Counted from the stretch's first letter, positions 1-9,127 are shown. The stretch is 64,000 nucleotides of DNA from Candidatus Tepidiaquacellales bacterium OLB4/UTCHB1 (GCA_002050165.1 MWSW01000010.1:155198-219197); one strand, 5' to 3'. The notes: generated by a model not told the origin, from the sequence alone. Translations and numbers: made by a program.

Positions 1-1
1 T

Positions 2-1390
2 TTTGAAAATGAATTCAATCTTAAATTCCCAAGGTTTGAAATTAAATCTGAAGAGGAGCTGCAAAATGAATTTGGATCACACAGTGACTTTACAGGAAAC
101 CTGAAGCAAGTTCAAATTGAGCAGGTATTTTTTGACTCTTTAATGGTAATACGAAAGGCGATTGAATCCGATGATACATTTTCATATTTCTCAAAGTTAA
201 TTCTGGATTCCTCTGAAAGAGTAAATAAATTGTCAAGAGTCAAACGGGAAAATGCACCTCAGCTCGAGAAATTATATGGTGGCGAAGATTTATCGGATAT
301 TGACAAGGAGAAAGAACTTGGTCTTGTACCCGGGAAAGAAACAACAATACGAGCAGCATTGGGGTCATCACTTTCATACATAAACAAGTTTACAAGCGGT
401 GCAGTATTAGGTGTTGCGGCGGATTTATTAGGGTCAACAAGTTTAAACAAAGTGGGCGAGAGTTTTTCGTCCGGATTTTTCGATGCAGTTGATAATCCCG
501 GCTCAAGGATACTATCAGTCGGCGGAATTTGTGAAGATGCGATGGGGGGAATGATGGCTGGCTTGAGTGCATACGGAAATAACCTGGGCGTAAGTTCGTC
601 TTACGCTGCTTTTATTTCAGCAATGGAGCACACTGATGCCAGGTTACACTGCATAGGAGAACAAAACAGAGTGGTACACTTCGGTGGAGATTTCAGAACC
701 TGGGTACTTGTAAATGCGCATACCGGTTTAAAGACCGGTGAAGATGGTCCTACACATGCGGATCCTCAGTGCTTGCAACTGCTGCAGGGAAATTTCCCGA
801 AAGGTGCATTGATTACCCTGATTCCGTGGGAGCCGGGTGAAGTTTGGGATTTACTTTATGCCGGACTTATGAAGAAACCTGCAGTCCTCTCACCGTTTGT
901 AACCCGTCCGAATGAACTGGTAGCTGACAGAGAAGCGCTTGGGCTCGCACCTGCTAAGGATTCGGTAAACGGTGTTTATAAATTAAGAAAAGCAAAAGAC
1001 AGTCAGTCTGAAAGTATTCCGATCGTTTTACAGGAGAGCGGTGTGGCAATTGAGTTCATTTATCGTGCGTTACCAAAGCTGGATGATGCGGGTTATAATG
1101 TAGAGGTGTACTACGTTTCAAGTTCTGAATTATTTGATTTATTACCCCCGGAGAAGCAACAGGAAATTTTCCCGGAAGAAGTTTCTTTGAAAGCTATGGG
1201 AATAACCGGTTTTACGATGCCAACTATGTATAGGTGGATTGGAAGTACATACGGTAGGGAAAGAATTATGTTTCCATTTATGAAAGGACATTACCTCGGA
1301 AGCGGGAGCGCTGAAAGTGTTTTGTATGAAGCCGGTTTAGATGGTGATAATATATTCAAAAAAGTTGTGGAATTTATTGAAGGTAAATAA
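2..1390 (+). CDS. Transketolase, C-terminal part (5'-truncated by window edge)
   Basis: The reading frame is open to the window edge, so the first Met inside the window (143) is internal and the true start lies outside. The visible part covers the pyrimidine-binding and C-terminal domains of the transketolase family, thiamine-diphosphate enzymes that move two-carbon ketol units in the pentose phosphate pathway. Family-like stretches are 'GGICEDAMGG' (position of the catalytic Glu region), 'TGLKTGEDGPTHADPQ' (matching the 'GEDGPTHQP' motif) and a C-terminal 'GSGSAESVLYEAGL' matching 'GASAPAEVLY'. The sequence is divergent from E. coli TktA, so a related large transketolase-like enzyme is possible. 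It is followed by cmk after 134 bases and seems a separate transcription unit. Confidence 0.7.
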   Translation, partial: FENEFNLKFPRFEIKSEEELQNEFGSHSDFTGNLKQVQIEQVFFDSLMVIRKAIESDDTFSYFSKLILDSSERVNKLSRVKRENAPQLEKLYGGEDLSDIDKEKELGLVPGKETTIRAALGSSLSYINKFTSGAVLGVAADLLGSTSLNKVGESFSSGFFDAVDNPGSRILSVGGICEDAMGGMMAGLSAYGNNLGVSSSYAAFISAMEHTDARLHCIGEQNRVVHFGGDFRTWVLVNAHTGLKTGEDGPTHADPQCLQLLQGNFPKGALITLIPWEPGEVWDLLYAGLMKKPAVLSPFVTRPNELVADREALGLAPAKDSVNGVYKLRKAKDSQSESIPIVLQESGVAIEFIYRALPKLDDAGYNVEVYYVSSSELFDLLPPEKQQEIFPEEVSLKAMGITGFTMPTMYRWIGSTYGRERIMFPFMKGHYLGSGSAESVLYEAGLDGDNIFKKVVEFIEGK

Positions 1391-1524
1391 AACTGTGTTT
1401 GATATTGTTGGATAAGTTTACATTTCAGATCTTATAAACATACCGCTAATTACCTTGAAATCGCAATCGGATTATTTCATATTACAGGTTTTATTCAACA
1501 TGAAATTATACGAAGCGATATACT

Positions 1525-2187
1525 ATGAGAAATTTTGTAGTTGCTATAGATGGTCCATCGGGGACGGGGAAAAGTACAACCGCGAGAATATTAGCAGATA
1601 AGTTAAAAGTACTTTATATAGACAGTGGCGCGATGTACAGGGCCATTACTTATTTAGTCTTGAAGAAAAAAATAAATCCTACCGATAGTTCAAAAATTAT
1701 TGAGTTGACGAAAAGTGCCGACCTGAAACTTGAAGGTGAAAATGTTTACATAAACGGCGAAGATGTTACCAAACAAATCCGGTCGCTGGAGGTAACGAAT
1801 AGGGTAAGTGCAATTTCAAAGATAAGGGAAGTACGCGAAATATTGGTAAGTAAGCAACGGGAATTCGCGAACTCTCAAAGCGTGATTATGGACGGAAGGG
1901 ATATTGGAACTGTTGTTTTTCCGAATGCGGATTTTAAATTTTACTTTACGTGTGATATAAAAACCCGGGCTGCGAGACGCCAGCAGGATTTTAGGGATCA
2001 TGGGCTGAAAATCCCACTGGATAAAATTAAACTCGAGCTTAAAAAAAGGGACGATATAGACGCAAACCGGAAAGAAAGTCCGCTCAGAAAAGCTAAAGAA
2101 TCAATAGAAGTTGATACTACCAATATGATTATTGAAGAACAAGTTGATTGCCTTTACAAAAAAATCATTTCGCAGTTAGATAATTAA
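1525..2187 (+). CDS. cmk: Cytidylate kinase
   Basis: Phosphorylates CMP and dCMP to the diphosphates with ATP. The 220-residue protein has the usual family length. It carries a P-loop 'GPSGTGKST' at residues 10-18, the CMP-binding 'DSGAMYRA' at about 33-40 and 'DGRDIGT' at 123-129. It sits directly before rpsA, an arrangement conserved in very many bacteria, and the 87-base gap to rpsA holds the structured rpsA leader. The ATG at 1525 gives the correct N-terminus immediately before the P-loop. Confidence 0.96.
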   Translation: MRNFVVAIDGPSGTGKSTTARILADKLKVLYIDSGAMYRAITYLVLKKKINPTDSSKIIELTKSADLKLEGENVYINGEDVTKQIRSLEVTNRVSAISKIREVREILVSKQREFANSQSVIMDGRDIGTVVFPNADFKFYFTCDIKTRAARRQQDFRDHGLKIPLDKIKLELKKRDDIDANRKESPLRKAKESIEVDTTNMIIEEQVDCLYKKIISQLDN

Positions 2188-2206
2188 ATTTATTCTATTA
2201 ATTAAA

Positions 2207-2272
2207 CCTGATATGATACCTCAAATCAAATCAGGAAAAACTTTCCTGCCACACAGGAAAAAAAGGAGGAAA
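2207..2272 (+). promoter_or_regulatory. rpsA leader with mutually exclusive hairpins and Shine-Dalgarno
   Basis: Four short segments can pair in competing ways. Segment 1 CCTGAT (2207-2212) pairs with segment 2 ATCAGG (2230-2235). Segment 2 CAGGAAA (2232-2238) pairs with segment 3 TTTCCTG (2242-2248, loop of 3). Segment 3 pairs with segment 4 CAGGAAA (2254-2260, loop of 5). A strong Shine-Dalgarno AAGGAGG (2263-2269) follows segment 4, and TTTCCT of segment 3 could also pair with AGGAAA at 2267-2272. The pairing is read directly from sequence; a role in S1 autoregulation or translation control is inference. Confidence 0.45.
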
Positions 2273-2274
2273 AA

Positions 2275-4296
2275 ATGAGTGAATTAGAGACAGAAAATCT
2301 TGAACAGAAGCCGGTACAAAATACACCTGTAAAAGATAAAGCCAAAAGCGATTCAAATACGAAAAAAACCCTTAAAACTGAAGATTACGACGATGAAGAA
2401 TTTGAGAATATGCTCAAGCTTTATGAGAAGACGTTCAATCAGATAAAAGAAAACGAGCTTGTAAAAGGAAAGATTGTTGCCATTAATGGTGAAGATGTTT
2501 TAATTGACATCGGTTCAAAATCAGACGGGAGGGTATCGGTAAACGAATTTTCCAATCCGGATGAAATTGTAGTAGGTAACGAAATTGAAGTTTTCCTTGA
2601 GAAGATTGAAGATAAAGAAGGCCAGCTCGTACTATCAAAAAAGAAAGCTGACTCAATCAAAATGTGGGATCGGATTGTTGAAATTCATGAAAAGGGTGAA
2701 ATCATCAAAGGCAGATGTGTCAGAAGGATTAAAGGCGGCTTCGTAGTTGACCTCAACGGCCTGACTGCCTTTTTACCAGGTTCACAAATTGATACCAAAC
2801 CAATCAGGGATTATGATGAATACGTCGGAAAAGTTCTTGATTTTAAAGTTATCAAAATAAATAACGCGATTGAGAACATCATTGTTTCGCATAAGATTAT
2901 TATTGAGGAATCAATGGCGGGGCAAAGAAACGAACTGCTCAAGACAATCGAGAAGGGAATGAACCTTGAGGCGGTTGTTAAAGCTATTACAGACTTCGGT
3001 GTGTTCGTTGATCTCGGTGGGCTTGATGGCCTCATTCACATTACTGATCTCTCATGGGGAAGAATTAATCATCCCAGCGATATCGTAAAACTCGACCAAA
3101 AGATACAAGTACACGTAATTGAATTTGACAAGGAGAAGGAAAGGGTATATCTTGGTTTGAAACAATTGCAGAAGCACCCATGGGAAAATATTAATGAACG
3201 GTATAAAATTGGCGATAAGGTTTCCGGAAAGGTGGTGTCGTTAACCGATTACGGTGCATTTATTGAGATTGAAAAAGGTATCGAAGGATTAATTCACGTT
3301 AGCGAAATGTCCTGGACGCACCATATAACGAACCCCGGGCAGATTGTAACAATGGGACAACTTGTCGAAGCGCAAATTCTCAATATTGATATTGACGAGA
3401 GAAAGCTATCGCTTGGAATGAAACAACTCACCCCTAATCCATGGCAGAGTTTGCTTGAGAAATTCCCGGTTGGTACAAAACAAAAAGGTAAAGTTTGCAA
3501 TATAACGAGATTTGGGGTTTTTGTTGAACTTGAGGAAGGTGTTGACGGGCTTGTCCATATATCCGATATCTCATGGACTAAGAAAATTCTTGATGTAAAT
3601 TTATTCTTTAAAATGGATCAGGAAGTTGAGGTTGTTATTCTCGGGGTTGATGTTGCAAACCAAAGGATTTCATTGGGAATCAAGCAGCTAATTGAAAACC
3701 CGTGGGAGAAACTTGAAGATCAGTATAAAGCGGGAACAGAGGTTGAGGTTAAAGTTATGAAACCGATTGAACGCGGAATCATTGTGGAAATTGGTGGCGA
3801 TCTTGATGCATTTTTACCTGCTTCACAACTCGCTCCGGTCAATATCAGGAACTTCAAGGAACTGTTCAAAGAAGGTGATACGTTCATGTCTGAAGTAATT
3901 GAATTTGATAAATCGAATAAAAAAATAGTACTCTCAGTAAATGAATACCTGAAAGACAAAACGGAAGATGAAATTACCGCATATCAGGATAAATTTAATT
4001 TCACTAGGCGGTTTACATTGAAAGATCTTCAGGAAAAGAAAAAGGCATACGAATCAGAACCGATTGATTTCAGGATAGAGGATATTATCGGTGAAGATGA
4101 TCCTAACCTTGTTAAGCAGCCTGTTACAATTGAGACTTTTGAAACCAAGGCGATGGTTGAACCGAAGGAAGATAAACCTGAATCTGAAGTGCCTTCCGAA
4201 GAAGTCAAGCAGGAAATGAAACCGGATGACAGTGACGATAAGCAGCAGGATTCAGTTGGTCACGATGATACCGGAGAGGATAAAAAACCTGAGTAA
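2275..4296 (+). CDS. rpsA: 30S ribosomal protein S1
   Basis: RNA-binding protein of the small subunit that helps mRNA docking and unfolding. The 673-residue product contains six S1/OB repeats (roughly residues 60-130, 140-205, 225-300, 310-385, 395-470 and 480-555). The repeats carry typical 'GxVxxIxDFGxFVxL' and 'GLIHxSxxSW' signatures, such as 'AITDFGVFVDLGGLDGLIH'. An acidic, Pro/Asp/Glu-rich tail of about 100 residues follows, and the N-terminal 40 residues are charged and low complexity. Start ATG 2275 has a perfect Shine-Dalgarno 5 bases upstream. A strong terminator follows, so cmk-rpsA ends there. Confidence 0.97.
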   Translation: MSELETENLEQKPVQNTPVKDKAKSDSNTKKTLKTEDYDDEEFENMLKLYEKTFNQIKENELVKGKIVAINGEDVLIDIGSKSDGRVSVNEFSNPDEIVVGNEIEVFLEKIEDKEGQLVLSKKKADSIKMWDRIVEIHEKGEIIKGRCVRRIKGGFVVDLNGLTAFLPGSQIDTKPIRDYDEYVGKVLDFKVIKINNAIENIIVSHKIIIEESMAGQRNELLKTIEKGMNLEAVVKAITDFGVFVDLGGLDGLIHITDLSWGRINHPSDIVKLDQKIQVHVIEFDKEKERVYLGLKQLQKHPWENINERYKIGDKVSGKVVSLTDYGAFIEIEKGIEGLIHVSEMSWTHHITNPGQIVTMGQLVEAQILNIDIDERKLSLGMKQLTPNPWQSLLEKFPVGTKQKGKVCNITRFGVFVELEEGVDGLVHISDISWTKKILDVNLFFKMDQEVEVVILGVDVANQRISLGIKQLIENPWEKLEDQYKAGTEVEVKVMKPIERGIIVEIGGDLDAFLPASQLAPVNIRNFKELFKEGDTFMSEVIEFDKSNKKIVLSVNEYLKDKTEDEITAYQDKFNFTRRFTLKDLQEKKKAYESEPIDFRIEDIIGEDDPNLVKQPVTIETFETKAMVEPKEDKPESEVPSEEVKQEMKPDDSDDKQQDSVGHDDTGEDKKPE

Positions 4297-4320
4297 ACGA
4301 CTTATAATGTAATTACGATT

Positions 4321-4352
4321 AACCCCTGTTAAACTGATTAGCAGGGGTTTTT
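4321..4352 (+). terminator. Rho-independent terminator of rpsA
   Basis: Arms AACCCCTG (4321-4328) and CAGGGGTT (4342-4349) extend inward through G-U and A-T pairs to a 12-pair stem with a 5-base loop. The T run is at 4348-4352. It lies 25 bases after the rpsA stop. Confidence 0.85.
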
Positions 4353-4421
4353 CATTTGGAAGAATTTACTAAACTTCGTGGAGTTAATAGAATATTAAAA
4401 CGAAAACTTTTAACTTGCAGA

Positions 4422-5129
4422 ATGGAAAAAAAACTTATATACGAAGGGAAAGCGAAGTGTATTTATGAAATTATCGGTAGGGAGAATATTTACTTGCAGG
4501 AATTTAAAGATGATGCGACTGCATTTAACGGTGAAAAGAAACAAAGCGTTGCAGGCAAAGGTGCGTTGAATAATTCTATTTCTGCGATTTTGTTTGAATA
4601 CCTGCGCAGTAAAGGGGTTAATTCACATTTTATCGAAAGAGTTTCCGATACCGGGATGCTTGTTAGACCATTGAAGATAATTAAGGTCGAGGTAGTTTGC
4701 AGGAATATAGCCGCAGGAAGTCTCGTCAGAAAATTTGGATTTAGCGAGGCGGCGGAGCTTTCAAAACCGCTTATTGAGTATTATTATAAATCTGATGAAT
4801 TCGGTGATCCACTCTTTACACTCGCTCACATTGAGGAAATGAAAATCGCTAATGTTAATGAAATGAAAAAAATTGATGCAGTGACTTTAGAAGTGAACTT
4901 ACATTTGAAGAAATTTTTTTCCGATCACGGAATTAAGTTAGTTGATTTCAAATTAGAATTTGGGTACGATTCAAACGGAGAAATAGTATTAGCCGATGAA
5001 ATCTCTCCGGATACTTGCAGGTTATGGGATTTGGAATCTGGGAAAAAGCTCGATAAGGATAACTTCAGATTTGGTCTTGGAAATATTGCCGAAACCTACG
5101 TAGAGATATTAGATAAAATCAGAAAATGA
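4422..5129 (+). CDS. purC: SAICAR synthase (phosphoribosylaminoimidazole-succinocarboxamide synthase)
   Basis: Joins CAIR and aspartate with ATP in purine biosynthesis. The frame is open from a TTG at 4356, but that position abuts the rpsA terminator. The ATG at 4422 gives 235 residues starting 'MEKKLIYEGKAK', exactly the family N-terminus and length. Recognisable motifs are 'GKAKCIYE', 'FKDDATAFNG', 'VEVVCRNIAAGSLVR' and 'DEISPDTCRLWD' (the PS01058-type signature). The stop overlaps the psd start by 4 bases (ATGA), so purC, psd and pssA are likely cotranscribed and translationally coupled. Confidence 0.96.
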   Translation: MEKKLIYEGKAKCIYEIIGRENIYLQEFKDDATAFNGEKKQSVAGKGALNNSISAILFEYLRSKGVNSHFIERVSDTGMLVRPLKIIKVEVVCRNIAAGSLVRKFGFSEAAELSKPLIEYYYKSDEFGDPLFTLAHIEEMKIANVNEMKKIDAVTLEVNLHLKKFFSDHGIKLVDFKLEFGYDSNGEIVLADEISPDTCRLWDLESGKKLDKDNFRFGLGNIAETYVEILDKIRK

Positions 5130-5797
5130 AATTAACAAATTACGGAAGAGATGTAATTATTATTGTTCTGGTTTCCACCATCGCTATTGATGTCGTTGCA
5201 TTTTATATAAATATATTGTGGCTAAAACTTGCACTGATATCTATATCGGTGCTTTTTTTTGGATTCACACTTTATTTTTTCAGAGATCCTGAAAGGGAAG
5301 TTCCGCAAGGGTTAAACGATAATTCAATTCTCTCAGCTGCCGACGGTAAAGTAGTTTTAGTGGACGATATAATTAACGAAAAATACGATGTATTCGAAGC
5401 TGGAGAAAAATTGAAACAGTTGAGCATTTTCCTTTCTCCTTTGAACGTTCATGTAAATAGAATTCCGGTTTCGGGTACAGTTAACTATTTTGAATACATA
5501 AAGGGCGATTACGTTGTAGCTTTTGACCATAAATCATCAGATAGAAATGAACGGACAGAAATAGGAATTTTAAGTTTATCCGGCAGTAAATTAATCTTCA
5601 AACAGATTGCCGGGTTTGTAGCGCGGCGGATTGTGTGCGATATAAGAAAGGGCGATACAGTTAAATCCGGCGACAAATTCGGGATGATAAAATTCGGGTC
5701 ACGGGTTGATTACATATTTAAACCGAGCACGAAAATATTTGTAAAAGTAGGCGATCATGTCAAAGCAGGTGAAACAATTATAGGTGAACTATGTTGA
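5126..5797 (+). CDS. psd: Phosphatidylserine decarboxylase proenzyme
   Basis: Converts phosphatidylserine to phosphatidylethanolamine, downstream of PssA. The 223-residue protein is the short bacterial/archaeal-type Psd. It has two N-terminal membrane segments (about 10-30 and 33-52), 'SAADGKV' at 70-76, 'NVHVNR' with His at about 109, and the self-cleavage site 'FGSRVD' with Gly191-Ser192, where the pyruvoyl group forms. Overlaps with purC (4 bases) and pssA (7 bases) place the pathway partners in one operon. Confidence 0.93.
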   Translation: MKLTNYGRDVIIIVLVSTIAIDVVAFYINILWLKLALISISVLFFGFTLYFFRDPEREVPQGLNDNSILSAADGKVVLVDDIINEKYDVFEAGEKLKQLSIFLSPLNVHVNRIPVSGTVNYFEYIKGDYVVAFDHKSSDRNERTEIGILSLSGSKLIFKQIAGFVARRIVCDIRKGDTVKSGDKFGMIKFGSRVDYIFKPSTKIFVKVGDHVKAGETIIGELC

Positions 5798-6549
5798 TAT
5801 CGAGAAACTTTATTCCGTCGCTGTTTACAATTCTCAACGGGGTTTGTGGATTTCTTTCCGTTATTAATGCGACTGAGGGAAAGTTTGATATGGCCTGTAT
5901 ATTTATTTTTTATGCAATGCTGTTTGACGCATTTGATGGAATTATCGCCAGGGCATTAAATTCCGCCAGCCAGTTCGGTGTTGAACTTGATTCATTGTCT
6001 GACGTGATTTCATTTGGATTTGCACCTTCATATTTGTTGTACTCAATACATTACAAAGGTATAGAAACTTTCGGTGTAATAATTTCCTCAATCTTTCTGG
6101 TGTTTGCAGCTCTCAGGTTAGCGAGATTCAACGTTCAGCTTGTTGGTTTTAATAAGGATAAGTTTAACGGACTTCCGGCTCCGTTCGCGGCTGCAACTTT
6201 GTGTTCATATCTCATTTTCTACCACGATAAAATTTTCGCGGAAGAAACAAGCAATATTGTAATAACGATACTTGCAATCGGGCTCCCTCTCCTGATGATC
6301 AGTAGATTTCAATACGATACTTTACCTAAATTCAGCAAAGAGGGCTTTAAAAAAAATCCCGTAAAAGTCTTTGTATTTCTGATAGCAATTTTACTAATCG
6401 TAATTTCTCGTGGAGAAGCAACATTTTCATTTTGTCTGGTTTTTATCTTGACGGGTATAGCGCGAAGTATAAATAACCGCTTTAAAAGAAAAACTCACCC
6501 AACAAATGAAGTGGAGTTTTTTGAGATGGAAGAAAGTAATTCAAAGTAG
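5791..6549 (+). CDS. pssA: CDP-diacylglycerol--serine O-phosphatidyltransferase
   Basis: Membrane enzyme making phosphatidylserine from CDP-diacylglycerol and serine. The CDP-alcohol phosphatidyltransferase motif D-G-x2-A-R-x8-G-x3-D-x3-D is complete: Asp46, Asp49-Gly50, Ala53-Arg54, Gly63, Asp67 and Asp71. The rest is a series of hydrophobic helices with a charged C-terminal tail, 252 residues in all. Its position straight after psd supports PssA over PgsA, and a separate pgsA lies at 7749. The 3' end overlaps the convergent cysteine desulfurase by 9 bases. Confidence 0.93.
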   Translation: MLISRNFIPSLFTILNGVCGFLSVINATEGKFDMACIFIFYAMLFDAFDGIIARALNSASQFGVELDSLSDVISFGFAPSYLLYSIHYKGIETFGVIISSIFLVFAALRLARFNVQLVGFNKDKFNGLPAPFAAATLCSYLIFYHDKIFAEETSNIVITILAIGLPLLMISRFQYDTLPKFSKEGFKKNPVKVFVFLIAILLIVISRGEATFSFCLVFILTGIARSINNRFKRKTHPTNEVEFFEMEESNSK

Positions 6550-7695
6550 CCCCAAAGCCTTTTTTAGAAGTTTTACAAATCTCACAATATCATCCGGAGT
6601 ATTAAATCTCCCAAGAGAAATTCTGATGGTTGCCATGGCTGTTTCATTGTCGTGACCCAGCTCCTGCATAACGTGTGATGGTTTCAGAGAGCCCGAAGTG
6701 CAAGCTGACCCTCCCGATACTGCTACTCCATCAATATCTAATTTCATAAAAAGAGTTTCAGAATCGAAATTAATTTTTGATTTGTAAAAAGAAATGCTGA
6801 CAATATTTGGTACTGATAAATATTCAGATGAATTTAAAATAAACAATTGTGAGAAATCGTTTAATCCGGTCATTAACTGTGCGTGAAGAGTTTTGTAATG
6901 TTTAATATCGTTTTCCATCTCAGATTTCAATATTTCGACTGCTTTTTGGAATCCAGCTATAGCGGGGATGTTCTCAGTCCCGCCACGTTTATTCCGTTCC
7001 TGACTTCCGCCATGTAGTAAATTTTCATATCTGATATTTTCGTTAACGTATATAAAACCGATTCCCTTCGGTCCGTAAATTTTATGTGCGGAAGCAGATA
7101 TACTGTCCACCCCGAGTTCTTTTACATTTATATCCATTTTCCCAAAACTCTGTACAGTATCGGAATGAAAAGGTATATTCTTTGATTTACAATGTTCAGC
7201 AATTTTTTTAATGTCATTTTTAACACCGGTTTCGTTATTGACGTGCATTATACTTACTGCGATAGTAGCTTCATCCAATAAATCGAGAACTTCCCCGGGA
7301 TCAATTGAACCGTTTCGTTCCGGTTTTACATATCGGGGAATTACGTTGAAATTTTTATTTAAGTAATTCATAGTTTCCAATACCGCCATGTGTTCTATGG
7401 ATGAAGTTATAATACAATTTTTTTCCCCGGGTGGCAAAGAAATTCCTTTGAGAAAAGTGTTTATTGATTCCGTACCACCTGAGGTAAAGAAAATTTCCTT
7501 CGGTTTACACCTTATAAATTCTGCAATAAGGTCACGTGTATCTTCGAGCATGACTTTAGCAATTTTTCCGTATTGGTGTATAGAAGACGGATTACCGAAA
7601 ATTTCAGTCAAATATGGCTGCATCGCTTCAAAAACACGGGGGTCAACCGGGGTTGTAGCAGCGTTATCGAGATAGATTTTATCGTTTGATTGCAT
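6541..7695 (-). CDS. Cysteine desulfurase (NifS/IscS family)
   Basis: PLP enzyme that takes sulfur from cysteine for Fe-S clusters and thio-modifications. The 384-residue protein has the PLP lysine in 'SAHKIYGPKG' (Lys205), 'HSDTVQSFGK' at 177-186 and the persulfide cysteine in 'GGSACTSGS' (Cys332) on the short loop typical of group I NifS/IscS enzymes. Start ATG 7695. No iscU or regulator sits beside it, but Mrp and a NifU-like scaffold lie at 15-16.5 kb. NifS, IscS and a tRNA-specific role cannot be separated from sequence alone. Confidence 0.93.
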   Translation of the reverse strand: MQSNDKIYLDNAATTPVDPRVFEAMQPYLTEIFGNPSSIHQYGKIAKVMLEDTRDLIAEFIRCKPKEIFFTSGGTESINTFLKGISLPPGEKNCIITSSIEHMAVLETMNYLNKNFNVIPRYVKPERNGSIDPGEVLDLLDEATIAVSIMHVNNETGVKNDIKKIAEHCKSKNIPFHSDTVQSFGKMDINVKELGVDSISASAHKIYGPKGIGFIYVNENIRYENLLHGGSQERNKRGGTENIPAIAGFQKAVEILKSEMENDIKHYKTLHAQLMTGLNDFSQLFILNSSEYLSVPNIVSISFYKSKINFDSETLFMKLDIDGVAVSGGSACTSGSLKPSHVMQELGHDNETAMATIRISLGRFNTPDDIVRFVKLLKKALGLL

Positions 7696-7748
7696 TAATC
7701 TTAAAATTTATCCAATTTTGTATGTAAATTAACTTCTCTGAAATCCAA

Positions 7749-8303
7749 TTGAACTTCAATTATAAAGAACTACGGCTGATCCCTAATGTACTTTCAATTT
7801 TTAGATTAGTTCTTGTAATTCCGATAGTGTATTTTATATTAAACGGAATAGAGGAACACAGAAATATAATTTTGGTTTTACTGTTTGTAATGTATGTTAC
7901 GGATATTTCGGATGGATTTATTGCAAGAAAATTTAATATGGTTTCAGAAACCGGGAAGATAATTGATCCTATTGCGGATAAAATTGCTGTAGCAGCAATT
8001 TTTATTTCATTATTTATTTACGATATGATCCCGGTTTGGTTTTTTTGTATTGTTATATTCCGGGATATATTAATTTTAATTTTTGGTTATTTTGTGGGGA
8101 AAAAGAAAGATATTATTATGATTTCCAATTTTATGGGAAAGATTACTGTATTCGGGATTGGATTGGTGATTTTGCTTACTATTTTAAAGATGGAACTTTT
8201 AACTCCTTATATAAGATTTTTATATTACATTGTAACAATATTAATTGTATATTCAAGTATTCTGTATTTCTTCAGATACAAAAAAACAATAGGAGAACAT
8301 TAA
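7749..8303 (+). CDS. pgsA: CDP-diacylglycerol--glycerol-3-phosphate 3-phosphatidyltransferase (probable)
   Basis: CDP-alcohol phosphatidyltransferase of 184 residues, the usual PgsA length, making phosphatidylglycerol phosphate. The N-terminal 'IPNVLSIFRL' matches the 'NxLTxxR' entry motif of PgsA. The catalytic motif is complete: Asp52, Asp55-Gly56, Ala59-Arg60, Gly69, Asp73 and Asp77. Several hydrophobic helices follow. The start is TTG 7749; the next in-frame Met lies beyond the first helix and would remove conserved sequence. It abuts the HU-like gene with no gap. Confidence 0.88.
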   Translation: MNFNYKELRLIPNVLSIFRLVLVIPIVYFILNGIEEHRNIILVLLFVMYVTDISDGFIARKFNMVSETGKIIDPIADKIAVAAIFISLFIYDMIPVWFFCIVIFRDILILIFGYFVGKKKDIIMISNFMGKITVFGIGLVILLTILKMELLTPYIRFLYYIVTILIVYSSILYFFRYKKTIGEH

Positions 8304-8672
8304 ATGCATGCAACACTTGGAACTACTCTTGAAGTTCCACAAAAAAGAAAAAGAGCGAGGGTTAAAACCTTAACCCGGAAGGATGTAGAGAACAAAATGG
8401 AAGAAAAGCTTTTGGGTAAGCGAATCACGAAAAAGCTTATTGTAGATTCGTTATTTGACTCAATGCGTGAGTTAATAATGACTGCTGACCCAACTTTAAG
8501 AATTGAGATTCGGGATTTTGGAGTATTTGAGGTTAAGAAAACAAAACCAAAACCCAAAGCACGTAATCTGAAAACTGGGGAATTTGTATATGTACCCGGT
8601 AGGAGAAAAATGCACTTCAAACCAGGTAAACTTCTTAAGAATTTCCTTAAAGAGCAAATCACCAGCGAGTAA
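8304..8672 (+). CDS. HU/IHF-family DNA-binding protein with N-terminal extension
   Basis: Nucleoid-type histone-like protein. The core from about residue 22 ('LTRKDVENKM') to 120 follows the HU/IHF fold. It includes 'IEIRDFGVFEVKK' and the arm region 'RNLKTGEFVYVPGRRKMHFKPG', which is close to IHF 'RNPKTGE...PxRRxVxFKPG'. At 122 residues it is about 30 longer than canonical HU, the extra part being a basic N-terminal stretch 'PQKRKRARVK'. Start ATG 8304 has an AGGAG 9 bases upstream, inside the end of pgsA. Confidence 0.88.
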   Translation: MHATLGTTLEVPQKRKRARVKTLTRKDVENKMEEKLLGKRITKKLIVDSLFDSMRELIMTADPTLRIEIRDFGVFEVKKTKPKPKARNLKTGEFVYVPGRRKMHFKPGKLLKNFLKEQITSE

Positions 8673-8677
8673 AATTA

Positions 8678-9124
8678 TTGAAAGAAACAATATACCTTGC
8701 AGTTGACTTCGGTCTGAAAAGAATTGGAGTCGCTGCAAGTGATATATCAAAAACTTTAGCTTTTGCCAGAGGGTATTTCCCAAACGATGAAAAAGTTTTC
8801 GTTTCAATTTTAGATTTGGTAAAAGCCGAAAATGCCGAAAAGATAATAATCGGATACCCGCTTAAATTTAATTCAACGCATACTCACGCTACAATTCCAG
8901 TAGAAAAATTTTCAAAAAAACTAAATCAAATCTTTAAGCAGAACTCACTTTCGGTTGAGATTGTTTTCATGGACGAAAGGTTAACGAGTAAGCTTGCCCA
9001 ATATCACGTTGCAAACTCGGAAATGCGCCTCTCTAAACGTAAAAATAAGGGAATACTTGATTCGCTCTCTGCTCAAATCATCCTTCAGGATTACCTCGAT
9101 AGGCTGAATAACTCAAATAATTAA
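8678..9124 (+). CDS. ruvX: YqgF/RuvX-family putative Holliday junction resolvase / pre-16S rRNA nuclease
   Basis: RNase H-fold nuclease that matures the 5' end of 16S rRNA in E. coli (YqgF). The 148-residue protein has 'AVDFGLKRIGVA' near the N-terminus with the first catalytic Asp, 'GYPLKFN' (usually GxPxxxxG) in the middle, 'MDERLTS' at about 99-105 and a C-terminal 'DSLSAQIILQDYL' with the last catalytic Asp. The start is TTG 8678, five bases after the HU-like stop; an ATG alternative would lose the first catalytic strand. Confidence 0.9.
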   Translation: MKETIYLAVDFGLKRIGVAASDISKTLAFARGYFPNDEKVFVSILDLVKAENAEKIIIGYPLKFNSTHTHATIPVEKFSKKLNQIFKQNSLSVEIVFMDERLTSKLAQYHVANSEMRLSKRKNKGILDSLSAQIILQDYLDRLNNSNN

Positions 9125-9127
9125 CGA

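Noticed and set aside
4356..4421. Upstream TTG start for purC
   Set aside because: It begins 4 bases after the rpsA terminator and adds 22 residues absent from the family; ATG 4422 fits length and N-terminus.
8036..8332. Plus-strand frame overlapping pgsA and the HU-like gene
   Set aside because: Its translation is rich in Tyr, Phe and Asn from AT-rich out-of-frame reading of pgsA.
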